Below are positions 44,510-56,783 of a stretch of DNA of 64,000 bases, piece after piece. Source of the stretch: Dendrocalamus latiflorus (lineage: Eukaryota; Streptophyta; Magnoliopsida; Poales; Poaceae); the NCBI GenBank assembly GCA_017311315.1, contig CM029672.1:9838463-9902462 (forward strand), in the 5' to 3' direction. Within the stretch, counting starts at the first letter, position 1, and each line of letters starts with the position of its first letter. The translations under genes were made by a program, and so were the position numbers. The notes below the pieces were generated by a model. The model saw only the letters and a list, made by a program, of their open reading frames with translations. It ran no database searches and was not told the origin of the DNA.

Positions 44510-44586
44510 AGTACCACTTGCTTAAGTGCCAAATACGACGCTTTCGCTTAGTACCACTTGCTAAAGTGCCAAATACGACGCTTCTC
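44510..44586 (+). repeat. 40-bp tandem repeat, two copies
   Basis: AGTACCACTTGCTTAAGTGC at 44510 and AGTACCACTTGCTAAAGTGC at 44550 head two 40-bp units, each followed by CAAATACGACGCTT. Confidence 0.85.
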
Positions 44587-44589
44587 AAT

Positions 44590-45594
44590 TCAGATCAGCA
44601 AAAAGCCAAAAGCCAATTAAACACTCCTAGTTTTAGTCACTACTTTTTACAGCTGCTACAGTGTCATTTCTGACAAAAACCATAGCTGAATTAACAGGTC
44701 TTGAGTCTCAAACAAAAATAAGTTTAAAACACAAAGTATGTATTACGCTTGCTTGCAAACAATAATATTATAATATATACCACGTCGTCCGTTCACTTTA
44801 TGTGATGGAACACGTACTGCCTAGCTAGCGATCGACTAGAGAGGCAGGCACATGGCGATCCCACGGCGCACGGTGATTAGATTAGTTTTTTTGTTTGATA
44901 TTAGTTACTTCATTGATTAATTTATTAATCAATCAACTTAATTGTTTTGTGTGTGTATTAGACTCGATGATCTGCGCGGGTGGTTTGATCGAACGGGAAG
45001 GTGAGATGAGGAGGGGCCCAGCAAGAATCTTTTGGAGACCTAACTTGCCCACCATGAAACCTAGCAGGCTGCACTCCCTGTCCCCACCAATACCCAACTA
45101 GGCAAATATCCCTATCCTTTTTATTTACTCATCTATTTTATTTCTGCATTTCACGACTGCATTTTCCAAGCTCATAAAAAAATCAAGCCAAGCCGGAGCC
45201 ACTCGCAAGTCATCTCGCGAGCCTAATTTGGCTTGTGTGCAGATGTGCAGTGCAGCCTAGCCAGCCCAGTCACATCCCCAAGCCAAGCCCAACCATCCCG
45301 TGCATAGCATAACCCTAACCATTCGGCTAATCCCAGTCATCTCGATCTAATTCCCTGTTCTCATTCGGTTGATCCCCTTCCTCTCCCACCCTGTCCACCG
45401 TGCTGCCTGCCTCATCCACCACCCCGTCCACTGCGTTTCCCATCACACCGCTCGGCCCTCCCACCGTGCCTCCCACCATGTCGCCCGCCCCGCCTACCGC
45501 ACAATCACACAACTTTGATCAAGATTAGAGACCACAAGGCGATGGGACAACCGAAGAAAACCGAGATGTAACTCAACAATGCAGCGAGAGCATC
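44590..45594. other. Non-coding stretch
   Basis: A short fold-back-like piece (AAAAAGCCAAAAGCC ... CATAGCTGAATTAAC) lies at about 44600-44700. From 45180 the sequence is C-rich (Pro/His-type frames) and leads into the SDHAF4-like copy; part may be its 5' leader. No gene was recognised. Confidence 0.35.
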
Positions 45595-45918
45595 GTGGCC
45601 AACCACCTTCACCACTTCGCACCCGCTCTCTCCCACCGATCTCAGCCTCCTTCTCTGCTCCTCTGCCTCGTGTTCTCCAGCTCCGCCTCCATGGATCCAC
45701 AGGTGGTGGCAGCGTTGGAAGCCTCCAAGAAGGGTGAGGCCAAGAGTGCTGAGAAGGAAGTAGATGAAGCGAAGGGCAGTGATGCTGGCACGAGGAAGGA
45801 GGAGGACCACGGCAGTGTGTACGTGAACAAGGCCACCAGCGAGATCAGCAGCCCGCGTGGGCCCGAGCCCATGTGGTACGGTGACTAGGTGTGCGGCGGC
45901 CATTGCTGTGACTTCTGA
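45595..45918 (+). pseudogene. SDHAF4-like (DUF1674) gene copy with a nonsense codon
   Basis: SDHAF4 is a small mitochondrial factor that helps assemble succinate dehydrogenase. The frame from ATG at 45595 gives a Ser/Arg/Leu-rich presequence-like start (LHHFAPALSHRSQPPS, VFSSSAS), a charged middle (EASKKGEAKSAEKEVDEAKG) and the family signature VNKATSEISSPRGPEPMWYG, which in relatives I recall as VN..TGE..GPRGPEPTRYGDWE. The next codons are GAC TAG: the expected Trp TGG is TAG at 45886. The frame then continues V-C-G-G-H-C-C-D-F and stops at 45916-45918, matching the usual GGRC.DF end. No intron is seen. Two weak changes in the signature (GPRGPEPT to SPRGPEPM) also suggest relaxed selection. 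It could be a retrocopy or a captured gene. Confidence 0.7.
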
Positions 45919-46522
45919 CCAATCCCAACCAATTGATGAGTGGCTACCTTGCTTTGTCTTATTAAATAGTACTTGGATTCATTCTGTGTTATGGTCATAA
46001 GGATGGTATGGTGTTGTGTTACTCTGTGTTTTCTTTTCTGGATTGGGGGAATAAGTTTGCGTTGTTATACCGAACATGGTTCTAAAGTTTCAAAGCACTA
46101 TCCGCGTGAATATTAGCATGCTGATCTTGAAATTTCCTTGTATGATGAATAATTGGGGGTTTGATGCCTTCATGGTAGCTCAGATTAAAAGCTTGGTTCT
46201 ATGTTTAAGGGCTGGACTCACAGTCACAACCATATGATCTTTTGCCTATCATGTGTATAATATATAATACATATATTAGATATTATCTCTATCTTTTGTG
46301 AGTTAACAGACACTGATATTATCTCTATGAAGATCTTGGTGTTTGCAAACAAATTTTGTTGTCACAAGCTAAAACATGCCTGTGATGGGAACCTAGCTTC
46401 AATTGTTTCATCAAAAGGCAGCATGGTTAACTTGTGTGCTGGCAATGGTGGTGGGTGTTAGGGTCTAAGGTGATAGTATCTTGCTACAGTGGCTGCAAAA
46501 TGTGACACATATTTGTTTAGCT

Positions 46523-46681
46523 CAGGGCTGAAAAGCATGGTTCGGCTCACGAGCCGCTTAGGCCAGCTCGAGCTAGGAAACAAGTCAAGTCGAGTTGGTC
46601 TTCTAGCTCTTTTCCTGAACATGCCGAGCCGTAGCTTTGGGCGAGCTTGGCTGAGCCTGGCTCGAGCCGTTTCCAGTCCTA
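46523..46681. repeat. Small hAT-like MITE with CTCGAGCC motifs
   Basis: The ends CAGGGCTGAAAA and the complement of TAGGACTGGAAA are imperfect inverted repeats. Inside, GAGCTCG/CTCGAGCC-type motifs recur. The expected 8-bp duplication is not visible (GTTTAGCT against GGTGCAAG). A region with similar motifs lies at 63026. Confidence 0.45.
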
Positions 46682-47259
46682 GGTGCAAGGTTAGGACTAG
46701 ATGATCTAAATGCTATATGATAATCACTTTCGTCACACGCCAAAGGAAGTGTGAAGTTGCCGATGGTATAATTGATTATCTCATGTGGGTAAAGTTATAT
46801 AACCTCTCGAGAGTGTTAAAAACTATTAAACGTGCTCGCGGTCATGAGCATGCTTAGATGCAATCATAATGGGTATAGTTTTTATTTTCAAAACTATTTC
46901 ACTGAACAAGATGGGGTGGCATGTACGCGTCTTCCGTGTGCCATGCCCATGGGTGGGAAATGTATGATATTCACAGCCGAGGAGGGTTGCGAATGGATGT
47001 GATTTACTGTTATCAAAGTTATATAAATGTTATTTAATTACATGTCAAATGCTTTTTACAATTCTATTTGCAAATTATTACTTATTGATATTGTAAATGA
47101 AATTTGCTTCATGCTAAAAATAACTTAGTATAGAGCCTCATACTTTGATAGCCTTGCATATATGTATAATTTTGTGATACACTACAAGTGTTGCTTAAAA
47201 TATTGCTTAAAATGTAATACACAATGTAATCAACCTTGCTTAAAATATTGTTGATCAGA

Positions 47260-47490
47260 GAATGAAGAAGGATATGTATCCGACGATGCGTATTTTGCCC
47301 CTGGCATTGGAGAATTCGATGATAGGTCTTTCTAGATCCTAACTTCAGTGAGTTACCTATGGGCTATGATGACATACCACTAGATGCTTTTGCTTATTTA
47401 CTGTGGATACATGGTGGCTCTAACTTTTGGCGTAAGAGAGATGCCAAAGTCAAGAAGGATGGTAGCTTCGAACGGCTGTTGGCAGCTTGA
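47260..47490 (+). other. Exon-like coding remnant, family unknown
   Basis: One frame reads ENEEGYVSDDAYFAPGIGEF and another, after a shift, LPMGYDDIPLDAFAYLLWIH then KVKKDGSFERLLAA before a stop. The composition is protein-like, unlike its AT-rich surroundings. I do not recognise the family. Confidence 0.25.
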
Positions 47491-47963
47491 TTAATTTATA
47501 GGAAAAAAATAGTTCTCTTAATTTGTAAAAACACCCCTATACATACCAGTGAAAATGATGTAATTAGACAAAATAATTAAAGAGCCATCACTGAACAATA
47601 ATGATTTAAGAGTACCATGCATATCATCCTAGGGTGGTACGTACCAGCAGCTGGCAGTGGCAGGCCAGCATGGAAATTTACAGGCAGCCAGAGCCATGCC
47701 CAAACGTACACTGGCTAGCTAGCAACGCACGGGCGCTCTCGTCCAGTGCACAGCCATGCACGCATGCACGTTTAACAGGGTTAAATTTGCAAAGGCATTT
47801 TTGTCCTTATGCAATTTTAATTTTCAAGGTGTACAAGGACATTTGTGGCGTTTAATTTCCCTTGGTTTATGTATACATGGGCAATTATACAGCTAGTGCA
47901 AATAATTAATCTTGAGTGCTAACTTAACTTGTGAATGGTTAATTTTGCGTGGTATTTAGGTCC

Positions 47964-48240
47964 TGATCAACTCGGCTTCGGCTTCTGGCTTCTGGCTTAT
48001 TTTTCACTATTTATAAGTTTCGTCTTTTTCTGAACTTTTGGCTTTTTGTTGAGCTTTTTTGCCGGTTCTTTTTTTCCCGTATTTGTTTATATTATACGTA
48101 ATGGGCTAACATATTTTTTATATTTTTAAATTTTTTTAAATTTAATTATGCTAAATAAGTCTCTGTCAACTACAGTGCTTTTTTCAGCCAGCTACAGTGT
48201 TTTCAGCCATAAGCCATGAGCTTTTCAGCCCAACCGATTA
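47964..48240 (+). repeat. MITE-like repeat, family A
   Basis: Starts TGATCAACTCGGCTTCGG and ends CTTTTCAGCCCAACCGATTA. It is one of the most complete copies, with GTAATGGGCTAACATA and CTACAGTGTTTTCAGCC. Confidence 0.75.
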
Positions 48241-48652
48241 CCACATTAGAGATTGCATCCAAATTGGTGTGAGAGTTGCTCGGAGGAACATTTTGCTACT
48301 AGCCCCTTGGCAGATCAATAAATCATTTGCGAGTTATCCCGTGTGGCCGGCTCCTCAAATCCCTTTGAATTGAAATCCAACCCGATCCGCCCAGAATCCA
48401 GTCCAATTAATTGTTAACGTCATAAGGAGTTAATAATTAGCAGGTTAACGCACAAACATATAAGTTTAGTTTCTGTACTACTAGATTCGAGCAACTGTGC
48501 TGGTATATATATCTACTAGCTAGAGAGTAGTACCAGGATTTGATTGTTCGATCGATCGATATCCTCTCCTAGCTAGCATCTTCAATTCTATGCAGGGTAC
48601 GTTGATTAATTGATTACCACCGTTCCCTCTTCTGGCCTATCATATATAGCTG

Positions 48653-48907
48653 TGATCGTTTTGACTTTAGTTTTTAACTTTCGGCTTATTTTTCACTATT
48701 TATAAATTTCGTCTTTTTCTGAACTTTTGGCTTTTTATTGAGTTTTTTTGCTGGTTCTTTTTTCCCGTATTTGTTTGTATTATACGTAATGGGCTAACAT
48801 ATTTTTTTATATTTTTTAATTTTTTTAAATTTAATGATGCTAAATAAGTCTCTGTCAGCTATAGTGCTTTTCAGCTATAAACCATAAAAAAATAAACCCA
48901 AATGATC
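48653..48907 (+). repeat. MITE-like repeat, family A
   Basis: Starts TGATCGTTTTGAC and ends AAACCCAAATGATCA. The interior is nearly the same as the copy at 47964, about 700 bp away. Confidence 0.75.
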
Positions 48908-49464
48908 ACTATCTATAGTAGTATACGTCTTCTTGGCTATGCATCTTTATCTTCATATCATCATATGGTTAGTACCTATAATGTATAATATTCCACAACT
49001 ACAGGTGAGTACATGCATCTGAATATCTAGCATGTTAATTACCGGACGTGCGTTGCACATATGTAGCTAGCTAGCTCGTGTTTGTACAGTAATATTAGAT
49101 GCTTATTGAAGTCGCGTACGTGCATGTTGCGGTATCGATATATAGCGGTACGACGTACGTACTACCGAAAATTAACATTTACGCACGTACGTGTACGGCC
49201 TGCCTTAATAATGACCGAATTGATGGCTAATAATAAGTGGCGGTAAGGCATGCAAGTACACACCATGTCAGTAAATCACCTTAGCGTACGTACGTACGTA
49301 CTAGGTACGTACTCCTAGTGTAAATTGTAATGCCGTGGAGATCATCGATAGGCCAGGTTGTATCCTAGGTAAATGCATCCATATCTTGTTGCCTAAATAA
49401 GCTCCTGGACTCGTGGTCAACGGGCCTACGTGTCAGCGGAACATGATATTTGATCATTTCGTTA

Positions 49465-49705
49465 AAACCCGCTCTATCCAGCTTCAGATTTTAGATTCTA
49501 ACTTTTAACTTCTTAATTTTATTTTTTTTCTGTTTTTTTGGTTTTTTTAGACTTTTTTGTCTGTTTTTACCTTATTTCTTTGTATTATCCGTGATAAAAC
49601 GTAAGCTTTTTTCTTTTTTAAATTTAATTATGCTGAAAAAACTTGCAGTAACTACAGTATAGAAATAAGCTTTAAGCAGTGTCATACAGAGCAAAAAGCC
49701 AAAGC
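49465..49705 (+). repeat. MITE-like repeat, family C
   Basis: Contains TTCTTAATTTTATTTT, TGTATTATCCGTGATAAAAC and TTAAATTTAATTATGCTGAA, and ends near AGCAAAAAGCCAAAGC. Confidence 0.5.
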
Positions 49706-50205
49706 ATATGGTTACCTTTCAGATGATCTGCATGATCTTCTAACGAAATATATCAAATACAAACAAAGCAATATATTGAGGCTATAATGAACTACAATTT
49801 GTCTATGAAGAACAATGATTTGCAATGTAAATGGAAGCCCGAAACCATTGTACATTTGTACTTAATTGCACATGGTTAAATTACTCGAGAATTAATTAAT
49901 TAGCTAGTGGTGGTATGATAGTCAAAGAAAACGAACGGTGATTTTTAACCGTACTTGACGCCGACACTATATTTTAGGGGTAGTTCGTGATTTTTTTTTC
50001 TTGTTTTCTAATACTATTTTAGAGATGCGATGCCATGCGAGTGGGGGGTAGCCGCCGGTGGAAGTAAGCTCTGTGATTGGCCGGAGGAGGAAGAAAGGCG
50101 GGTGGGTTAATTTGGAAGACCCGATCATGACTAATGAGGAAAAAGAAAGATTCGCCGGCCGTATAAATTTTTACCACACAACAAGCCAGCTGAGTAGCTA
50201 GCTAA

Positions 50206-50446
50206 GCCACTTCTTTTTAGCTTTTAAAAATTACTTTTTTGTTTTTTTATAGTAATTAACTTTTAAACGAAATATTTTTTAAAACGGGATATACAAGTTG
50301 ATTACAACATACACTATAACTATTTTATTTATATCGGCCAAAACTGTATGAAAGTTTTTGTTACTCTATACTCTCTTAAAACAGCTCAAAAGACGTACAT
50401 AAACTATAGCCAAAAGATATAGGCCGAAACTAAAAAGAATAGGCCT
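50206..50446 (-). repeat. MITE-like repeat, family B
   Basis: Reverse copy with TTTATAGTAATTAACTTTTAA, CTATTTTATTTATATCGGCC and TTTTTGTTACTCT (each shorter than or like the family B blocks). Confidence 0.6.
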
Positions 50447-51189
50447 AACCCAATTGTTCATTCTATGTCGACATTTAGGTGTCTTGATTCGATCGCGCGT
50501 GCATTCTATTGGTTCCTATCAGCTCCCTCCAATAGCTTAATTTGTCCCGTGTGGAGGTGATGCACGCAAGATAGGTAGCTAATTTTCTGATTCATGTCAA
50601 CAATATGCTACTAACTCTTAGGTGCATGCATATACTCCTATATAACTAGTAAATTAAATATGTGAGGGAATAACAGTGGTACTTTTCTAAAGATATATAA
50701 CAACCTTCTTGCAAAAAGAAAAAGAAAAGAAAAAGAGAAGAAGATATAATATAGTCATGCATTCCTTGTCGATGCGTCGGCAGCGCACACACATACACAC
50801 ACCCATATCTAGGGTATAGAGTTTGTTGGTTAAGTATAATACCGATTTATGTTTGTAATTAAATTGTGCGGTGATGGTTAGGTATGCATAGCCATGTGAA
50901 TCGATGGCCTAGATATACATCATATGGTACTTGTTAATGTACAGGGAACAATATCTCGGGGAGTGATTCCCATGATACGGTGTGTCGCGCATAGTTAAGG
51001 TATAGTAACATACATGGTGTTGCACAAATCATATATGGGAGACAGGAGACGGAATTAGCTAGGATGGGATGGCTTAGCTAGCAAGTAGCCCTGTTGCACA
51101 TGGGTGTGTATGCATAGCTAAATCCTATTCTCCCTGTCGTCCTTGCGTGTCCACATAAATTTGGCAAAGTAGATAGCTAGATTGCTACT
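50447..51189. other. AT-rich intergenic sequence, nothing recognised
   Basis: No convincing ORF, RNA gene or repeat border was noticed. Confidence 0.4.
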
Positions 51190-51440
51190 GACCTTTTTCC
51201 GTTCAAAACGGTTTTAGTTTTTAAATTTTTTAGTTTACAGTTTATTTAATTTAAAAGTCATTTAAAATATATTAACTTCAAATTTTGAGTTATTTTAACT
51301 ATTTTTACTTTTTTTGTATTCCTTTGTATTGTCTATGACGATATAACGGTTTTTATTTTTTTTCTCTGAAAAGCCAACCGCAGCTATATAGCAATTTTAA
51401 CCAAAAGTTAAAAGTCGAAGCTGAAATCTAAAGCATAAGC
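51190..51440 (+). repeat. MITE-like repeat, family C
   Basis: Bounded by CCGTTCAAAACGG and AAGTCGAAGCTGAAATC, with TTGTATTGTCTATGACGATA inside. No duplication was identified. Confidence 0.45.
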
Positions 51441-51792
51441 TAGATGGAGTGCACAGTTAGATCCTTACACTTCAAAATTACTTAATTATGTCAGTCATGT
51501 TTGTCCGTAACAAAAATAAATAAATTATCGAGTGCCTATACATTACAGTTTTTTTCCCTTTTTTGGGTGCATCATTAGTACTCTCCTGAAATCTCCCGGA
51601 AATAAAGTGCAAAGCATGCACTAAATTGCTGATTTAGTCCAGATCCAACTTGCGGTCACCTTACGAGATGACCCGGATATATCAGTAACCCTAGCCTGCC
51701 CAATAAGACAATTGTTGGTGCATACGCGCGTGACGCGTGCAGATATGTCTGTCTCACTCTGCCCTGCGTGCTATCCACGAGTTCATTTGGTT

Positions 51793-51971
51793 TAGGGGCG
51801 GAACCACACCTCGGGTAGGGTAGATTTCAGCTCAGAGTGTAGAAAAATATCTAGTGTATAGCTCGGGTAAATCCAGTCTAGCCTGGGTAACATATTCATA
51901 ATCCAGCCCAGATAGCCTAGATCATTCCACCACTGAGCCTGGGACGTAACCAAATCTTGGCTCCATCACTA
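51793..51971. repeat. Small hAT-like repeat, 179 bp
   Basis: The ends TAGGGGCGGAACCA and the complement of TAGTGATGGAGCCA are inverted with three mismatches. The flanking octamers ATTTGGTT and ATTTCACA agree only in the first four bases, so the limits are provisional. Confidence 0.4.
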
Positions 51972-52739
51972 ATTTCACACACATATAACCTATACACACA
52001 CCACATTCATACATTTGTATGTCCTACATACACTAAAAAATAAATTAGAGACTCAAACTGCCCCTACAATGCGAGTACACACTGTCTCACTTATCATGTG
52101 TGTATATATGTATGCATGTACCCATTTTATTCATGTGTGTGAGCGTGTGAGTCAAGGGAAGCTTGAACATGCACGTGAGTACGTTCAATAGTTAAAGCAT
52201 GTGTTGGTGCTCCGTAAAACTTACGTCACGCAATTTGTCTCTAGCATGCATAAAATATACCACGTAGGTGTGTACGGTGTCGAATATATGTGTGTACGTG
52301 CGAGGAAGCTTGAACACGAACGGACTCGCAGCGTCCACGCGCTGGTAGGCAAACTAAGCTACGCTCACTGCCCCGTTTGGTCAGCCTGGTTAGTGCCACT
52401 CGCGCCGCTAGCAGCCGCGGCCAGAAAGTGATCGATCGAGAGAGGGAGATCGAACGGCTGCGAAAGATCCAAGTGTTTCCCGGGACAAGGACGTGCGTCT
52501 GCTGATGAATTCTCGATCTTTTCTACTACAGTACTAACTCCTCTCTACAATCTACACGCATATACGCTAGCTAGCTCCATCTGCCTGCAACTTGTAACGT
52601 GAGAGAGATGTATCATATCATATCGATGGTTGGACCGATGGCAACTTGTAGGTAGGCTCTCGATATAAATACTAGGTATATTGTGGTTGATGTTTCGGAA
52701 CTGTTGCACTGTTGGCATGTTTTTTTCAACATTAACCCC
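51972..52739. other. Intergenic sequence, nothing recognised
   Basis: CA/TG-rich dinucleotide stretches and GATC-rich segments are present, but no supported gene. Confidence 0.35.
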
Positions 52740-53509
52740 TAAACACTTTTTTTTTTACAAAAATGGCTTATTTTCTGATCTTTCAAGGCGCGACAAGTGA
52801 TACGTATCACCTGCCGCACCCCCTTACTCGGTAGGACCGGTGTCACGCGGCAGTCGACTCGTGCGCGGGAGGCGATGGCAGGCGCAGCAACAGATGGGTC
52901 TGGGGTGTTGCCGAGCCACCCCTGCTCGGTAGGTTACTGCTGAGCGCCACCGGCTCGGCAACTGGCTAGGAATCACGGGCAGGCACGTGTGGGTAGCGCG
53001 CGGGTAGGGGCAGGGGGTCAACAAATCACGGGGGGCAGTGTGGGTGCGTGGTTTGGCTTCTAGTGTGAGGGAATCGGGTGGGTGATGACAAACCACAGTC
53101 GATTTCCTACCGAGTGAGAGTGTAGCGAGGGAGGGCAATTGTGATTTACCCTCCTTCATAGTTTAAAGTATTGTGAAGCGATTGAATACCTTGGGGAAAA
53201 GGTGTGCTTCATTTGCATGCGAGCAACACGTTTCATTTGCATGCGAGCAACGCGTTTAATATATCATTAGCGCTTCATTAGCGTAACTGTGGTTTTGTAA
53301 TGTGAAATATGCTAGGTAGTCATGTTTAGTTGACAGATGTGTTTCTGTAAGTAGTCATGTTTATTTATTGTAAATAGCTGCAAAAATACATGACTGAAAA
53401 ATAGCTAAAGTAATTTTATATATGTCTGCATGTATATATTTATTGCTCTTGTGCGATTACAAAAATCTGTAGAAAATGATGGGTTGGTACGCACTGTGCA
53501 TGCCTAATT

Positions 53510-53590
53510 AACATTGTAATTAGCGCTAATTACAGTTAATTAGTACTAATCATAATTAATTAGTACTAATTGCAATAAATTAGTATAGGT
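53510..53590. repeat. Short AT-rich degenerate repeat
   Basis: TTAGTACTAAT-like units recur four times (TAATTAGTACTAATCATAAT and variants). Just upstream, at 53210-53260, CATTTGCATGCGAGCAAC is tandemly duplicated. Confidence 0.55.
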
Positions 53591-53727
53591 GTGCATTTAA
53601 TCACAACAGCAAGAAGAAAAATACAATTTAGGAAATATGTACATACGCATGTGACGTGAGTATTCTCTATTATGGTCTATTGTATTTAGCACCGTTTGAC
53701 ATCGACATATTATTTTCTATACTACAG

Positions 53728-54865
53728 AGAATGGCTGTTGGTGGCGGTCTCAGGGGTGGCGCATTGCTAGACCCATCCTGGGATGGCCAGCAAAAAAATT
53801 TCAAACTATCCCTCTTGTACTCCGGGGAGCTCAGGAGGACTGGCCTCTTGACGATCGGTACATTCTAGTTATGTAGTCGATCATGTTGCTACCTATAGCG
53901 AGGATGATGTACATTGGGTGGCCGTTTGTGCTAGACTCACTACTTCTGTCAACACTCATTGATCGGTGGAGGTTGGAGACCCATATGTTTCACTTTCAGT
54001 AGGAGATGACCATCACCCTGCATAATATTGTGTACCTCATCGGCCTTCCAATAAGGGGTTGTCCCGTGGTTCCACTCGCAGGATTACCCCAACTAGAAGA
54101 CACATATGCTGCACCGATTTGGTTATCCATTCCAGATAAGTTCCATAGAGTGCCACATTCGTGGCTGCGGCAATATAGGCAATACCCAGCAGATGTGCTG
54201 CACATGTTATGAGGTCCCACCTAGTGGTTTACTTGTTCTTCATGTTTGGGTGGGTCATGTTTCCTATGACTAAGGGAAACTAGGTGTACCATAGCTACAT
54301 CCACATTGTTGAGTTCCTAGTTGACGCTGAGCCTGATAAGGTCACGATGTACAGTTGGGGCTCAGCTGTTCTATGCATGATCTACAGGGCTTTGTGTGAC
54401 AGCTCATAATATGCCACTGGAGTGCCAAACCTCGCCAGTTGCTACATCTTATTGCAGATGTGGTCGTAGAAGCACTTCCCTGTTGGTCAGCCGTACTTTC
54501 ATGTGCCGGTGCACCTGTACTAGTTAAAGGCACGGTTTACGGTGACAACGATGGCGATGATCCAGTTAACAGACCCACCATGGGTACTCGTTGGACTGCC
54601 AACGAGCTTAGATGGTCCAGGGAGAGCCCACAATGAGCGTACCCAGATTTGCACAACACGTTTGATACCATAGATGAAGATAGTGTTGTGTGGGCGGTAT
54701 GGACCGCAGAGTTCATCTCTGAGATAGCTCCTTTCGGACTGTTAGAGAAGTGTGAGCATGATAGGAACTACTTGCTCATGGCCTACCACCTCATCTTCTC
54801 CCATATGGTGGAGTTGTACGCCCCCCCCCCCCAATGAGTCATGAGACAGTTCGGGCTTTACTAGT
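53728..54865 (+). pseudogene. Plant mobile domain (PMD) protein remnant
   Basis: PMD proteins (MAIN/MAIL-like, also encoded by transposons) are nuclear; the transposon versions have no proven activity. The frames give a plausible start at 53728 (AVGGGLRGGALLDPSWDG), then LLSTLIDRWRLETHMFHF and, after an in-frame TAG, EMTITLHNIVYLIGLPIRGC, which is the PMD signature (usually HLPCGEMTITLQDV..LLGL). PVVPLAGLPQLED follows. Further frames contain IDEDSVVWAVWTAEF, LMAYHLIFSHMVELYAP and, past a TGA next to a C tract, VMRQFGL, again family-typical. Several stops and frameshifts occur between. Additional fragments (to about 56300) probably continue the C-terminal part. It is not functional. Confidence 0.75.
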
Positions 54866-56400
54866 AGGTGCTACCAGCATCATGTCAACCACTACCCGGT
54901 CATATTCACCTATAAGTAAATTTATTTGTTACCTCATTGCGTATGGTTTGTTGTGTATTATTCATGCCTACTATCTTTCCCCACTAAAGTAACAGTTCTG
55001 TACCCCCCCCCCCATTTTTTCAGCAGCACTCGAAGAAGGGACAGATGAGGAACAAGTGGAGGGAGACATAAGCCCTGTGGATGCACACTTGGGAGCAATC
55101 CACGAGGACGGAGATCAAGTAGGAGCAACGGTCATACAACCTAGACAAGTACCACATGTATTTGGAGTGGTATGTGCCGCAAACCCGCTACAGACTTACG
55201 TGCCTCCCTATGCAGCCCCCTCACAGGCCAGGCACACCAACACGCTAGCACATAGCCCGGACCGACATCGTGCGGCTCGACAAGGCGAAGCGGTAAAAGA
55301 CTTAAAGTTCATTTTTGTATCCTACTATTCAAGTATACACGCCCAACATATTTCGTTTGTCATTTCTAGTCGACTGGTTGTGATGCATCGTGTCCAAGGG
55401 TGGAGCCGCACTGCGTTGTGGACAGTTGAGCACAATCGAAGGACTACTGGGATCCGTCTGCAACATGTGTAAGGATGTCAAACACGCATTGGGAGCTATC
55501 AGCTGCAGCCATGCTTGTGACGTGTTTATCATAGGGGCGACAAACCATTGCATCATTCGTTAGTAGCTTTGTCCAAGTCTTAGTTCATTGGTGTACCCCC
55601 TAGCCTTGGTTGTTCCTAGTTCGTCCAGTGAACTGCTCAAGTTTGACGATTTCATATTTTACTACAATATGCAAAATACCTTTTTCCATTGTTCTTCATA
55701 CATGTCTTCATGTAGGACGCTGCTCAACTCCTGTCTTTGTCGTGGAGGCAACCCGACCCTAGACCACCCTAGCCAGGGGGAGAGGATGAGGGACCGCTCT
55801 ATTTTTGTCCTAATCACGGAGACAGTCTGACACATAGGACACTGTAGGCACTGACATCGCCTCCCCTATCCGAGACTACTAGGTGTAGCATGGCACATAT
55901 GCACCTGTGAACCACCCGCATCTCTAGTAGCGTGACAAGTGGTATGATCAGACATACGACAACTACATGGTCCACCTGTATGATGTGGACTATGCAGCAT
56001 CGGCCTTCGTTGCAGTGGGTTGCCGTGGACTGGAATACCTGGTAGGTTCATTATCTGTGCAACACATGACATCAGTGCTTACTATTACAGGTTTCATTGC
56101 ATTTCTACCTTACATCGGCCTAACAAAACGTGTTTCCCTCCATAGGATGCTAGCAATTACGCGAAGCGCTGGGTGCAACAAATGTTTGGCGCTCAAGAGA
56201 TTTAGTTTAATCAATTGTCTGGTGCACTCGTTCCCACTCTACCACCATTGCAATACGACTTGCGTGATGTACGACGCTCTCTGGACAGATTGACCTTCCC
56301 TTAAGACTAGTTTCATCGCCAGAGGGAGTGGACAATATATGCAACCCTTGACCTAGTACTACATTCAGTGCCAGCCCTTTAGTCCGAGTGGGCCGAACTT
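54866..56400 (+). other. Probable continuation of the PMD-type ORF, heavily decayed
   Basis: Open fragments such as EEGTDEEQVEGDISPVDAHL (near 55030) and DNYMVHLYDVDYAASAF (near 55960) are on the same strand and in the order expected for the C-terminal linker of transposon PMD proteins. No motif is diagnostic. Poly-C tracts at about 54821 and 55004 are notable. Confidence 0.35.
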
Positions 56401-56783
56401 AATTATGTACTCATTAATGTTTTGTCCCCGTCGTAGCAGGCTTAAATGGAATTTGTCCATAAGTGTAGTACAAAAAGCATGCATTTTTAGCAATCTTAAA
56501 TCAAAGCACACGTGTTTACTAGTTTTCACGAGTATTCACCTAGTTGCAAAAACACTACATTTATCACGTGGCGCTGCTGAGCCGGTGGTATAACTAAGCA
56601 CCCTAACCCCGAGCCCCTGACCACGCATGCCTACCCGACCAGATGCCGAGTTGGTGGTGCTCGGTAGCAACCTACTGAGTAGGGGCGGCTCGACAGTGCC
56701 CTGGGCCCACCTACTGCTGCGCATGGCTATTGCCTCACACGCCCGAGTTGGCTAATGCACACCACTGGTCATGCTGTAACATC

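Larger units (their letters stand above)
45919..47963. other. 3' flank and AT-rich intergenic sequence
   Basis: After the SDHAF4-like copy comes UTR-like sequence, then a small hAT-like repeat at 46523, then AT-rich DNA. An exon-like stretch at about 47260-47490 is described separately. Nothing else was recognised. Confidence 0.35.
52740..56770 (+). mobile_element. Decayed element with a plant mobile domain gene and inverted arms (MULE-like)
   Basis: The arms at about 52868-53030 and 56580-56740 are diverged inverted copies. They share CGAGCC(A/G)CCCCT, CTC(G/A)GTAGGTT and GAGC(G/A)CCACC(G/A)(G/A)CTCGGCA in the same order. Between them lies a broken PMD gene. Outer limits and target duplication could not be fixed. 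PMD genes occur in Mutator-like and Gypsy elements, so the class is uncertain. Confidence 0.5.

Noticed and set aside
46515..46689. 8-bp duplication for the 46523 repeat
   Set aside because: The flanking octamers do not match, so its insertion limits are not proven.
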